A stretch of 47,561 nt of DNA from positions 1-47,561 of the forward strand of contig JBGVOD010000028.1 of assembly GCA_045126215.1 (NCBI GenBank), read 5' to 3'. This document shows positions 16,597 to 24,848 of this stretch, piece by piece. Both the position numbers and the translations under genes were made by a program. The stretch comes from SVEL01 sp045126215 (GTDB lineage Bacteria > Bacillota > Clostridia > Lachnospirales > Lachnospiraceae). The notes beneath the pieces are model-generated. The model saw nothing but the letters and a program-made list of their open reading frames with translations, made no database searches and was not told where the DNA came from. Each line of letters opens with the position of its first letter. The first letter of the stretch is position 1.

Positions 16597-17766
16597 TTAT
16601 AAATTCACCTTTTTTATACTCTTAACTAATGATTTCTCTTTTAAAAAAAATGTCATCGCCATTGTTGCAATAATAATGCAGATGCTTATAGTCATAATCG
16701 TTAGAATTTGAATATTTCCAAGCCTTACATTCACTGAATCCTCTGAATATCCCGTTCCTATTATTTTTATAACAGATGCAGAAATAACAAAAGAAATCAC
16801 TATATTTATAATCATTTCCGTTACAGAAAATACCTGGACAAGTCTGTTCTTCATTCCACACATCTGTAATATAGCATAATATTTCATGCTTCTATCTACT
16901 TTAATAGCAACCATTCCCAAAATACATACACCAATTAAAACTGTAATACCAACAATAATTGGTATATCTAGTTTCAGAACATTGCTTATATTCATTTCAC
17001 TCCTCTGTTTAACATCTTTTAGAGAAATAATATAACTACTATTAGTAAAATTCCAAATCATACTTTCATTATAATCTTTATCTTCCTCCGATATATCATC
17101 TTTGTATTTTATAATGACATTACTATGTATTTCTGAAGCTTCTACATCAAGAGCATCAAAATTATCTTTACCTACTATCATCATAGGATTGCCTAGCTGT
17201 TCGAAGCTATATGTAGTAAATAATTTTCCACAATCCATATCTTGTGAAAAGCTTGAACTACCATCGTACACTTTCTGTCCATCAGCAAATACACCTGTTA
17301 TGTATGCATCAACAGTTTTCACGCTGCCATTTTCCAAAAAAATATCTATCTTAACTGTATCTCCTGCCTTTAATCCCATGTCGTTCTCTGAAATAACTAC
17401 AGGCAACATATCATTATCAGCTTTATGGCTCATGCTACCATCTATATATCTTAAAGATAAATATTTTTCCATTTCTTCGTCATACACAGAGATTGGAAAA
17501 ACATAGTTTTTCTCACTACTTTCTCCCCAGATTGTTGTTGAATAAAATATCTTGTCTACAGACACTAACACCTGTTCTTTCCCGAAAAAAATATCAGAAA
17601 TAACAATTCCTTCATCACCCATATAATCTTTCACTAGATTATATGTCTTGGTCTGTTCCTCGATATTCGAAGCAATCATTGTAGTACTTACAAAAATTAA
17701 TATAAGTAATACTACAAAGGAAATATTAAACCAGATATTTCTTACATATTCTTTTAGTATAAACAT
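16597..17766 (-). CDS. FtsX/MacB-type ABC permease (second of pair)
   Basis: 389 aa. One N-terminal helix (about 12-32), a large extracytoplasmic domain (about 33-265), then three C-terminal helices near 275-298, 318-340 and 352-374. This is the four-helix layout of the FtsX/MacB superfamily, which moves substrates from the outer face of the membrane by mechanical coupling. The start follows the stop of the first permease by one base, with GAGGGGAAG overlapping that gene's end, so the two are coupled and probably form a heterodimer. Confidence 0.82.
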   Translation of the reverse strand: MFILKEYVRNIWFNISFVVLLILIFVSTTMIASNIEEQTKTYNLVKDYMGDEGIVISDIFFGKEQVLVSVDKIFYSTTIWGESSEKNYVFPISVYDEEMEKYLSLRYIDGSMSHKADNDMLPVVISENDMGLKAGDTVKIDIFLENGSVKTVDAYITGVFADGQKVYDGSSSFSQDMDCGKLFTTYSFEQLGNPMMIVGKDNFDALDVEASEIHSNVIIKYKDDISEEDKDYNESMIWNFTNSSYIISLKDVKQRSEMNISNVLKLDIPIIVGITVLIGVCILGMVAIKVDRSMKYYAILQMCGMKNRLVQVFSVTEMIINIVISFVISASVIKIIGTGYSEDSVNVRLGNIQILTIMTISICIIIATMAMTFFLKEKSLVKSIKKVNL

Positions 17767-17767
17767 A

Positions 17768-18889
17768 TTACTTCCCCTCTTTTACTACTGAGATTATTTT
17801 CTTTCGACTATATATGATCAATACTACAATTGATACAATAAATATTACCAGCACATATACACCAGATAGTACTATATAATCTCTCATTTCATTACTTTCG
17901 GTCAGAGCACTCTCAGTAAGTAATCTATTTCTAAATGTAAAATATACTACCACTGATATAATAGTATTAATTATGGTTATGAGTGCAATTTCTATTTCAT
18001 TAATCAATATACAATGTATTTTTTTCGCTCCATTTATCTCGTATATTGCCGTTTTTCTCTTTCTTGAATTCAGAACATATAAATACAATATCATCACATC
18101 TATGGCTGATATAAACCCAATAACCATAGATAATTTTATTACAGTGTTTATTGATATTATCTCTTCTATATCCTTTACCTTATAATCTACAACTTCAATT
18201 CTCTCCCCAAAGTTTGATTCAAGCACATCTTTAAAAACTTTGTAGTCATCACTTTTTGGCAATTCTTTGAAATTAAGAATAATAACATAAATACTTGCAT
18301 CTTCAGGACACGACGTATATGGAAACTTTATTTCTTCAAATCCTCCTCTTATATCGCCAAAACTATCTCTTACAATCGCTTTTCCTACTATTTCATAGTC
18401 ATCTCCAAGTATATTTATTTTTTCTCCAACTTCACCATAATTCATTGTAAAAATAACTTTTTTATTTGAATTTATTTCATCCTTGCTAAATATTCTTCCT
18501 TCTTCAATATTGATGTTATTTATAATACTATTTGCATAATCATATTTTCCAGCTTTATATTCACTATGTATCGTTGATGTACAATCTATATCCGTACTCA
18601 ACCCTATAAAAAAGTAATCAAGCCTATCTTCAGATTGCTTTAATATTTCTTCAAAACATGATTTTAATTCCTTCATATATATTTTGTCACTATCATCTGT
18701 GATATTTGCCTCTAACATATAACATTCTTCATCCACTTCTACAAGTGACCGACTATAATCACAAAATATATCATATGCAAACAATATAATACTTACCGCA
18801 ACTAACTGCGAAAGAATAAGCGTTATATATATCTTCTTATTTTTGCTAAACCCACTTCTAATATTTTTTAATACGTATTTTAACCACAT
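17768..18889 (-). CDS. FtsX/MacB-type ABC permease (first of pair)
   Basis: 373 aa with the same plan as its neighbour. A helix near 20-42 is followed by an acidic outer domain rich in Asp, Glu and Ile (about 45-245). Three C-terminal helices lie near 253-275, 300-322 and 340-362. The end is basic (YSRKKIISVVKEGK). The two permeases share topology but little obvious sequence. The ribosome binding site TAGGAGGAG is strong. A 10-bp hairpin separates this gene from the secreted-protein gene upstream, which may give the two parts different mRNA stability. Confidence 0.8.
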   Translation of the reverse strand: MWLKYVLKNIRSGFSKNKKIYITLILSQLVAVSIILFAYDIFCDYSRSLVEVDEECYMLEANITDDSDKIYMKELKSCFEEILKQSEDRLDYFFIGLSTDIDCTSTIHSEYKAGKYDYANSIINNINIEEGRIFSKDEINSNKKVIFTMNYGEVGEKINILGDDYEIVGKAIVRDSFGDIRGGFEEIKFPYTSCPEDASIYVIILNFKELPKSDDYKVFKDVLESNFGERIEVVDYKVKDIEEIISINTVIKLSMVIGFISAIDVMILYLYVLNSRKRKTAIYEINGAKKIHCILINEIEIALITIINTIISVVVYFTFRNRLLTESALTESNEMRDYIVLSGVYVLVIFIVSIVVLIIYSRKKIISVVKEGK

Positions 18890-18906
18890 AACTCCTCCTA
18901 GATAAT

Positions 18907-18939
18907 TTGCCTATCAAAAACAAATATTCTGATAGGCAA
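18907..18939 (-). promoter_or_regulatory. Hairpin between the secreted-protein gene and the permease
   Basis: TTGCCTATCA (18907-18916) pairs with TGATAGGCAA (18930-18939) over a 13-base loop. No T run follows on the minus strand, so it is more likely a processing or stability structure, or a weak attenuator, than a full terminator. Confidence 0.55.
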
Positions 18940-18957
18940 TAAAATTAATAAATCATA

Positions 18958-19398
18958 TTACTGTTTTCCAGTAAATTCAAAGTAATCAATGTAAAAACCA
19001 CTTGCACTTGAAGTTGAAGGAAATCCTTTCGTTGTATGAATATATTTTAACACAGAACTATTCTTATTTCTACTGGTAGAAACAATGTTTGTTCCTCCAT
19101 TCACCAAACATATATTTTTTGTATCACTAGATATCTCAAGATTAGCATTATAATTATAGCAAACTATACTATTGTAAAATAATTTTGAACCTGAATTTGA
19201 TATATTAGTTACTGTTGTTCTTGCATTAATACCATCACTGGAAGCAATATAACGTCCTACACTTCCTTCATATTCTTTTAAATAATTTGTTTTTCCTTTT
19301 ACATTTTCCGAACTTATATATGTTCCTGCAAAAACCGTAATTGCAAATGTAAAAACCATTAAAATACTTGCTGCAAAAATTTTTGAAATCTTTTTCAT
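18958..19398 (-). CDS. Small secreted protein of unknown family, possible bacteriocin-like effector
   Basis: 146 aa from the ATG at 19398. A clear signal peptide (basic MKKISK, hydrophobic IFAASILMVFTFAITVF, cleavage expected around AG) precedes a mature part of about 120 residues. The mature part is rich in Ser, Asn, Thr and Tyr, has two cysteines, and ends in YFEFTGKQ. I do not recognise the family. The plan of a secreted small protein followed by two permeases and an ATPase recalls lactococcin-972-type loci, but the mature sequence is longer and I cannot align it. An in-frame ATG at 19446 lies after a strong GGGAGGGGG but 18 bases away, so the start is uncertain. Confidence 0.6.
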   Translation of the reverse strand: MKKISKIFAASILMVFTFAITVFAGTYISSENVKGKTNYLKEYEGSVGRYIASSDGINARTTVTNISNSGSKLFYNSIVCYNYNANLEISSDTKNICLVNGGTNIVSTSRNKNSSVLKYIHTTKGFPSTSSASGFYIDYFEFTGKQ

Positions 19399-19519
19399 AT
19401 TAATTTTTATTCTCCTTGTAAATATATTTAAACTTACTGTAGACATATATCTATATATTTTTTACCCCCTCCCTCTTTATTTATGTCTACATAGTTTATT
19501 AGCAATATCACATACCAAT

Positions 19520-19545
19520 ACTATACGTATAAAGTCTAACTTTAT
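19520..19545 (-). promoter_or_regulatory. Promoter-like -10 with adjoining palindrome before the secreted-protein gene
   Basis: A perfect palindrome ATAAAGT-3-ACTTTAT (19529-19545) lies immediately upstream of a -10-like TATAGT (19520-19525, minus strand). There is no good -35. A weak -35 with an operator in its place is the usual form of an activator-dependent promoter. The nearby LytTR regulator is a natural candidate, but this is inference. Confidence 0.45.
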
Positions 19546-19665
19546 ATTTCTCCTATAATTATCCATTTAATTTAAGATATTGAAAAATTTTATATTTGAC
19601 AGTACGCTTTATAATATACAAATATAATATCGTGTCGAAAAATGCAATATTCTAAACATAAACGT

Positions 19666-19692
19666 AAAAAAAAACGACATAAACGTCGTTTT
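19666..19692 (-). terminator. Intrinsic terminator of the kinase/regulator operon
   Basis: On the minus strand an 8-bp stem AAAACGAC/GTCGTTTT (19671-19678 with 19685-19692, six-base loop) is followed by a run of T (19666-19674). It starts four bases after the response regulator stop, so the two-component operon ends here and the secreted-protein gene has its own promoter. Confidence 0.85.
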
Positions 19693-19695
19693 CTC

Positions 19696-20394
19696 TTACA
19701 TAGATGCATGTTGTTTTTTTATTTCTATATACTTTCTTTTTGTCTCCATATATTTTCTTACACTTATATATGCTTTTCTATCCTTTTTAAAATATGCAAA
19801 ATCTTTATCCATATAATCCACTTCATTCATATTTATTAAAAAAGACTTATGGCATCTGAAAAAACCATATTTCCCAAGTGTTTCTTCCAAATCATTGATT
19901 CTGTCATTACAATCATATTTTTCATCCATGGTGTGAATCGCACATTTTCTTCCATTTGTTTCTATAAAGAGTATATCTTTTATATTTATATTCTTTATTC
20001 GAGCTCCATCATTTCCTATAAGTGAAAAAGATTCTTTTGAAAACTTTTCTTTTATCTTTTCCATAGCTTCTTCTATCTCATTATCCATATTGGTTTTATC
20101 AATATATCTGAAAGCATCAACTAAATAGCCTTTTCTTGCCAATTCTGTGTGTGTAGTAAGGATAATACTTATAAACGTGCTATATGTCTTTTTATATTCT
20201 TTTAGTGTGTCAAAACCATCCTTAATCGGCATCTCTATATCCATAAAAATCACATCATATTGCCTTTTTTCTATCAGGAATGCTTCACCAGATTCATATG
20301 AATCAACACTATCCTCTTCCTCTGTATATTTTCCAATTATTTCAGAAGCTTCTTTTCTCCATCTGAAATCATCATCAATAACTGCTATTCTCAT
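19696..20394 (-). CDS. LytTR family response regulator
   Basis: About 232 aa. The receiver domain (about 1-118) has acidic residues at IDDD, phospho-acceptor Asp52 in VIFMDIEMP, and a Thr/Lys pair later. The C-terminal LytTR DNA-binding domain (about 130-225) has IKDILFIETNGRK and FFRCHKSFLINMNEVDY. The family binds short imperfect repeats upstream of its targets and usually pairs with GHKL-type kinases such as AgrC. I place the start at 20394 because the spacing to AGGA is better than for the ATG at 20403. It overlaps the kinase gene end, so the pair is co-translated. Confidence 0.9.
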   Translation of the reverse strand: MRIAVIDDDFRWRKEASEIIGKYTEEEDSVDSYESGEAFLIEKRQYDVIFMDIEMPIKDGFDTLKEYKKTYSTFISIILTTHTELARKGYLVDAFRYIDKTNMDNEIEEAMEKIKEKFSKESFSLIGNDGARIKNINIKDILFIETNGRKCAIHTMDEKYDCNDRINDLEETLGKYGFFRCHKSFLINMNEVDYMDKDFAYFKKDRKAYISVRKYMETKRKYIEIKKQHASM

Positions 20395-21700
20395 TTCTTT
20401 CATTTCCTACAATATTATTTAATACTAATGAAACAATAAATTTATTATTCCTTATATCTATATCCATTAGCCCTGAACATTGACTAACACTATCTTTAAC
20501 ATTTTGTAATCCCCAACCATGATAATCTTTTTTATCCTTTACTGTATTTAATTTATTTATATCCAGTTGATTATTATCATAATAATTCCCAATCTCAATA
20601 ATTATCTCTCTTGCATTAAATAAACACTGTACCCATATTTCCCTGTTATCTTTTAACTTTTCTGCGGCTTCTATTGCATTGCTCAATAGATTTGAAAATA
20701 TAGTACACAAATGGTATGCACTGATATTACAAATATTGGGGAAATGTCCACTTACATTCATAATAATTGCTTTATTCTTAGCTTCAGCATAGTATTTATT
20801 AAGCAGTGCATTTACTATGTCATTTCCAACATTTATTGAATCTCCAAGATTATCAACATGCTCTATTATTTCTTCTAAATATTTATCAAAATCCCCATCC
20901 TCTCCTTCTTTTCTAAGCTTATTCAAAAAATAAATATGATTACGAATATCATGTCTGAATTTTTTCGTCTCCTTTTCACGTTCATTTAAATATTCATAAT
21001 GCTTCACCTGTTCCTCTAAGTATTGCTTTATTATTTCTTCTTTCTCTTTATAAATACTTCTAGAAACCAGCAAAAAAATAATTGCAATTATCTGGATGAA
21101 TACTCCTATAGTAATTGCCAGATAATCTACTACATACAAAACTTTATTTCGAACAAGAATCTCATCTAATGTTACATTTAACATAAAAACTAACATTATT
21201 AAGTCAGCAAATAGTATAAAGGTAAATATCCATATATATTTTATATCAACGTCTTTTATCCCACGTATAGAAATCTTCTCTAATACCTTTCCGACAAAAT
21301 ATATAATAGCAAAAACTAAACTTGATGCTATAAGATTCTCTACATATTTGTCAATGGATAACGGTAGCAAATATTTAAATACATTCACCGCATATAAAGA
21401 TATTATTGCAATGATCTCTACAATTATAGAAACCCATAATCCACATATAAATATCTTTATTATTCTTTCGTAAAAGCAAATATGCAGAACCATTACAATA
21501 CATAAAATATATAAAGGCAACGACAGATATGCATTATCTATAAGTAAAATGATATACGAAGAAATTGCAGATATCACTATCATCTTAACATATCGATATT
21601 TATCATTTATTTTTTCATCTAAAACCAAATACAATTTACATACAAAGTATATCCCTAATATATGTAGTATATCAGTAACTATTTTGCAAAATATTTTCAT
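20375..21700 (-). CDS. AgrC-like GHKL sensor histidine kinase
   Basis: 441 aa. The N-terminal half has about six membrane helices (near 5-25, 38-58, 62-78, 85-105, 122-140, 155-175, with one more near 190-213). The phosphoacceptor region FRHDIRNH has His250. The GHKL ATPase domain has the N-box NLLSNAIEAAEKL and a G-box in GWGLQNVKDSV. This is the HPK10 plan of AgrC/ComD receptors that sense secreted peptides. No AgrB/AgrD pair is in the window. The leader carries a 15-bp inverted repeat over its promoter and ribosome binding site. Confidence 0.9.
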   Translation of the reverse strand: MKIFCKIVTDILHILGIYFVCKLYLVLDEKINDKYRYVKMIVISAISSYIILLIDNAYLSLPLYILCIVMVLHICFYERIIKIFICGLWVSIIVEIIAIISLYAVNVFKYLLPLSIDKYVENLIASSLVFAIIYFVGKVLEKISIRGIKDVDIKYIWIFTFILFADLIMLVFMLNVTLDEILVRNKVLYVVDYLAITIGVFIQIIAIIFLLVSRSIYKEKEEIIKQYLEEQVKHYEYLNEREKETKKFRHDIRNHIYFLNKLRKEGEDGDFDKYLEEIIEHVDNLGDSINVGNDIVNALLNKYYAEAKNKAIIMNVSGHFPNICNISAYHLCTIFSNLLSNAIEAAEKLKDNREIWVQCLFNAREIIIEIGNYYDNNQLDINKLNTVKDKKDYHGWGLQNVKDSVSQCSGLMDIDIRNNKFIVSLVLNNIVGNERNENSSY

Positions 21701-21706
21701 AATTTC

Positions 21707-21756
21707 TCCTAAACTGTAAAACTACTGTTAGTATACCATACTTTTACAGTTTAGGA
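21707..21756 (-). promoter_or_regulatory. Promoter and 15-bp inverted-repeat operator of the sensor kinase gene
   Basis: TCCTAAACTGTAAAA (21707-21721) and its exact complement (21742-21756) flank a 20-base spacer. On the minus strand the spacer contains an extended -10 (TGGTATACT), and the proximal arm contains the Shine-Dalgarno TTTAGGAG. Each arm includes ACAGTTTAG, which is close to the ACAGTTAAG type of LytTR/AgrA box. It may act as a DNA operator, as an RNA hairpin hiding the ribosome binding site, or both. Confidence 0.6.
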
Positions 21757-22002
21757 TTGATTTTATAAAAAATTAAAACCAACTTCTAATAAGATTGATC
21801 CATTCTGCAAACAAGAGTTTATCCTTTCCGTATATACTATTGTATTGCCCGGGTTTCTTAAGAATAACTCTTTTATTTTTTTAGTAAATATTTTCTGCAC
21901 AAGCGTCAAAAAAAATAACATGAAAGAGGTCTAATCCTTTTTCATGTTATCAATATATTCTATAACTATATTTAACTTACCAGAATATTAACATATATGT
22001 TT
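21757..22002. other. Gap between the kinase promoter and the DHH gene
   Basis: AT-rich, no coding frame. It contains the intrinsic terminator of the DHH gene at 21907-21950. Nothing else stands out. Confidence 0.6.
21907..21950 (-). terminator. Intrinsic terminator of the DHH phosphoesterase gene
   Basis: On the minus strand a 15-bp stem (21936-21950 with 21915-21929, one wobble, loop of six) is followed by eight T residues. It is 53 bases past the stop codon. Confidence 0.85.
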
Positions 22003-23493
22003 TTATACCAGTTCATATGTCTGTTCAAATACATTTTTATCTATTATGTATATATCCTTGTCATCATCATATGCGACTGCAATATAATCGTCTATTTTTC
22101 CAAGCATATACTTTTCATAATCCCATTTGGTAAATACTTTTGTAGCCTTATCCAGTTGCTTTGCATATATCTTTGCACTATTCCTGCTGACACACCTTTT
22201 TGCATATGGCATCAGCTCATATACCTCATCAGTAACAAGATTTCTCATTGACGGATTATATTCGAAGGCTTTTGTATACGCTTCTTCGTACAAGTCATAT
22301 TTTGCCATCAATGTATCTCTTTCAATTGGATAAACCTCGCCTAAATAACCTACCATCAAATACACATCATCAGATGTCTTAATAAATACATCACCTTCAA
22401 GAGTTCTGATTCTACAGTCAGTTCCCTTTTCTGCTATATCTGTGGACTTTATGTATCCAATATCTATTTTCTTCTTTGCATACAGCTTGAAGCTGTCATC
22501 TCTTTCTATTCCATCATTTGCATATACCACACTAAATGTATTGTAATACAAATTTGCTCTCTCGAAGAAATAGCTTTCTATTCCAAGGTCATTATATTTT
22601 TCTTTAAATCTTGACTCGCTTATAAATCCGCCTGCCTTGTCATTATGGCCTCCACCATTTCCAATGTCTTCTGTCATAAATGACGCCAAATCATTTGCAG
22701 CCACTTCAACAACACAGCTTCTTACAGATAACTTATATCCGCCCGGACATTCATTATATATAATACATACATCTATTGTATCCACTTGCAGAACCAAATC
22801 TCCTATTAACCCAAGAATATTAGGGTCACATGGTTTTGACTTTATAATAGAAATATGTTTATTCTCATCATAGCTATATCTGATAAGTGCAATTCCTGCT
22901 GTTTCCAGCTCTGAAATAGTAAAGTTAGAATATACAAGTCGCTTAATGAGGGCATTATCCACATCAAGCTCATCTATCATATCCCTGTCAAGTGGATGTC
23001 TTACTTCTGCAAAGCCGTTACTATCCATAAAAAGTCCATAATACAATGCTGTCGAAACACTAATATCACTATTTATATCAAAACCTTCGCGTCTTAACAT
23101 ATCAAAACATACTGTCGAACAGCTGGCTATCTGACTTCTGATTTCAGACATTTCATCCGATAGTCTTCCTGTATTATGATGATCAATTACTGCAATATTT
23201 TCTGCATCAAATTTCCTAACATTTCCTTCTCCATATTGACAATCAATGGTTATCAGAAGTTCCGGTTTCTCAAGATATTCCACATACTCTACCGGTATCT
23301 TAAGACTATTAATAAGAAGCACAATATTACTTTTCGTAATCTTTCTATTGCCACTATATACAAGTCTGACATTTTTATTTTTTGATAAAAGATATTTATA
23401 GATTGCATAACCGGAACCTACAGCATCTGCGTCCGGATTATCATGCATTTGAATAACAATGTTATTATATTTCTCTAATGTACTTAACTTCAT
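22003..23493 (-). CDS. DHH family phosphoesterase
   Basis: About 496 aa. The catalytic DHH domain has HDNPDADAVGSG (motif I), ITIDC (motif II) and VIDHHNTG (motif III), which bind two metal ions. A DHHA1 substrate-binding domain follows, with GNGGGHNDKAGGF. The last 190 residues are an extension not present in short NrnA-type enzymes. It carries no motif I recognise. The family hydrolyses short oligoribonucleotides, pAp or cyclic-di-nucleotide products; the substrate here is open. The start is taken at the ATG at 23493, since the longer frame begins with TTG and poor spacing. Confidence 0.85.
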   Translation of the reverse strand: MKLSTLEKYNNIVIQMHDNPDADAVGSGYAIYKYLLSKNKNVRLVYSGNRKITKSNIVLLINSLKIPVEYVEYLEKPELLITIDCQYGEGNVRKFDAENIAVIDHHNTGRLSDEMSEIRSQIASCSTVCFDMLRREGFDINSDISVSTALYYGLFMDSNGFAEVRHPLDRDMIDELDVDNALIKRLVYSNFTISELETAGIALIRYSYDENKHISIIKSKPCDPNILGLIGDLVLQVDTIDVCIIYNECPGGYKLSVRSCVVEVAANDLASFMTEDIGNGGGHNDKAGGFISESRFKEKYNDLGIESYFFERANLYYNTFSVVYANDGIERDDSFKLYAKKKIDIGYIKSTDIAEKGTDCRIRTLEGDVFIKTSDDVYLMVGYLGEVYPIERDTLMAKYDLYEEAYTKAFEYNPSMRNLVTDEVYELMPYAKRCVSRNSAKIYAKQLDKATKVFTKWDYEKYMLGKIDDYIAVAYDDDKDIYIIDKNVFEQTYELV

Positions 23494-23568
23494 AGTCCCC
23501 AAAGTCTCCTTATAACATATATATTCTCGACTAAATTCTTTTTAGTCACTATTATATATAATAATGTT

Positions 23569-23592
23569 GGAGTCAAAATGTATTTTGACCCC
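23569..23592. repeat. Hairpin GGAGTCAAAA/TTTTGACCCC
   Basis: A 10-bp stem (23569-23578 with 23583-23592; the 2-to-9 mismatch becomes a wobble on one strand) has a four-base loop. It is placed between DUF3592 and the DHH gene. No T run follows on the minus strand. Confidence 0.6.
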
Positions 23593-23660
23593 ATAATACC
23601 TACGAATTGCTTTGAAAAGCGTCTAATACAAATTTTCCATCAAATTCTACAGCAGAAAAT

Positions 23661-24620
23661 TTATAAATGTGAAAGTACCTTCTTTAACATAGGATTTATT
23701 GGTCGTATAGCATTTCCATCTATTTGGCTTATGTCAATGGTATTATAGCCATTTACCTGTCGTACCTGACTGAATCCAACTACATCATTCTTACTAATTT
23801 GAAAAATATCTCCATCGGTAAAACGGTAATTGTAGTCATCATAAGAAAGCAGTTGGACATTGTTCCCATTGTTTTCCATCATAGTGAAGACTATAATATT
23901 TCGCTGTTTTAGTGGTTCTGCAAAAATATCTGTCACCTTAAGCATACGTAGAGATTCAGCAGCAGCATCCTCCCTTTCTCGGCGTTCCTTAGGCACAAAC
24001 AGGTATCGATATAATACAAATACACCAACTGCACCAAAAATAATCAAAAGGAACATTCCAGCATTGCCTGTAATTACACCCATTACAACTCCGGCAATAC
24101 CTATAAGTAACAGTCCAAATCCAAGAATAACTCCCCTTACCTGGTCGTTATCTAAAGCCATTGCTATAACAACCAGCGCCATACCCAAAGTTGACAGGCT
24201 GGCAAAAAGCCAATCATCACCTCTATCGGTGAACGGAACCATCGACTTTGTCATCCAGTCCCTTTTTGCAACCACACAATTATTTGGATCATTAATATTA
24301 TAAAGAATTGAAATCTTCCCTCCCTTATCCGGCACATTATCCTCATAGAAGATATCATCCGTATTCTTAGTATAGCTAGTTCCATCCACGGTATATTCAA
24401 TCTCTGCAGAATATGTATAATAAATATCATCATCATCTTTTTCATGTTCATATTCCTGAATCGATTTTATACGTCCGTTCACTTCCGAGTAATTCTCATA
24501 CTCGGACGCATAGGTAAAACGGTGGATTATTCCAAAGTAAAATGCAGCCCCACCTCCAATTATCAAGACCACAGCTATAAGCCAAAGAACCTTTTTACTA
24601 ACATATCTTTCTACTTTCAT
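23661..24620 (-). CDS. DUF3592 domain membrane protein
   Basis: 319 aa. An N-terminal helix (about 12-31) is followed by an extracytoplasmic segment (about 35-120). It matches the DUF3592 pattern: an EVNGRI start, a YTYSAEIEYTVDGTSYT strand pair and SILYNINDPNNCVV. Three hydrophobic stretches near 136-155, 163-183 and 187-208 come next. The C-terminal cytoplasmic part (about 215-319) is unusual for the family and of unknown role. The family function is unknown. It stands alone between DHH and the UvrA-like gene. Confidence 0.75.
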   Translation of the reverse strand: MKVERYVSKKVLWLIAVVLIIGGGAAFYFGIIHRFTYASEYENYSEVNGRIKSIQEYEHEKDDDDIYYTYSAEIEYTVDGTSYTKNTDDIFYEDNVPDKGGKISILYNINDPNNCVVAKRDWMTKSMVPFTDRGDDWLFASLSTLGMALVVIAMALDNDQVRGVILGFGLLLIGIAGVVMGVITGNAGMFLLIIFGAVGVFVLYRYLFVPKERREREDAAAESLRMLKVTDIFAEPLKQRNIIVFTMMENNGNNVQLLSYDDYNYRFTDGDIFQISKNDVVGFSQVRQVNGYNTIDISQIDGNAIRPINPMLKKVLSHL

Positions 24621-24848
24621 AATTCCTTCTCTTTTCTTTTCGTTTATAAATTTAATGACATTATAAATTTTTATTTATCATTTTACCACTATTCATAATA
24701 CTTTTCTATCAATTCCTTTATTTTTTCACAATCACAGGTATGTAAAGCATTGTTAAATCAATGTTAAATCTGAAATAGAAGAAATGATCAATGATAGCAA
24801 GTCTTAATCACATTTATAAAATGGGACTGTCGCATAAAAAGCGAATCC

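Noticed and set aside
18958..19398. Assignment of the secreted protein to the lactococcin 972 family
   Set aside because: The gene order is reminiscent, but the mature protein is longer and I could not match its sequence to that family by eye.
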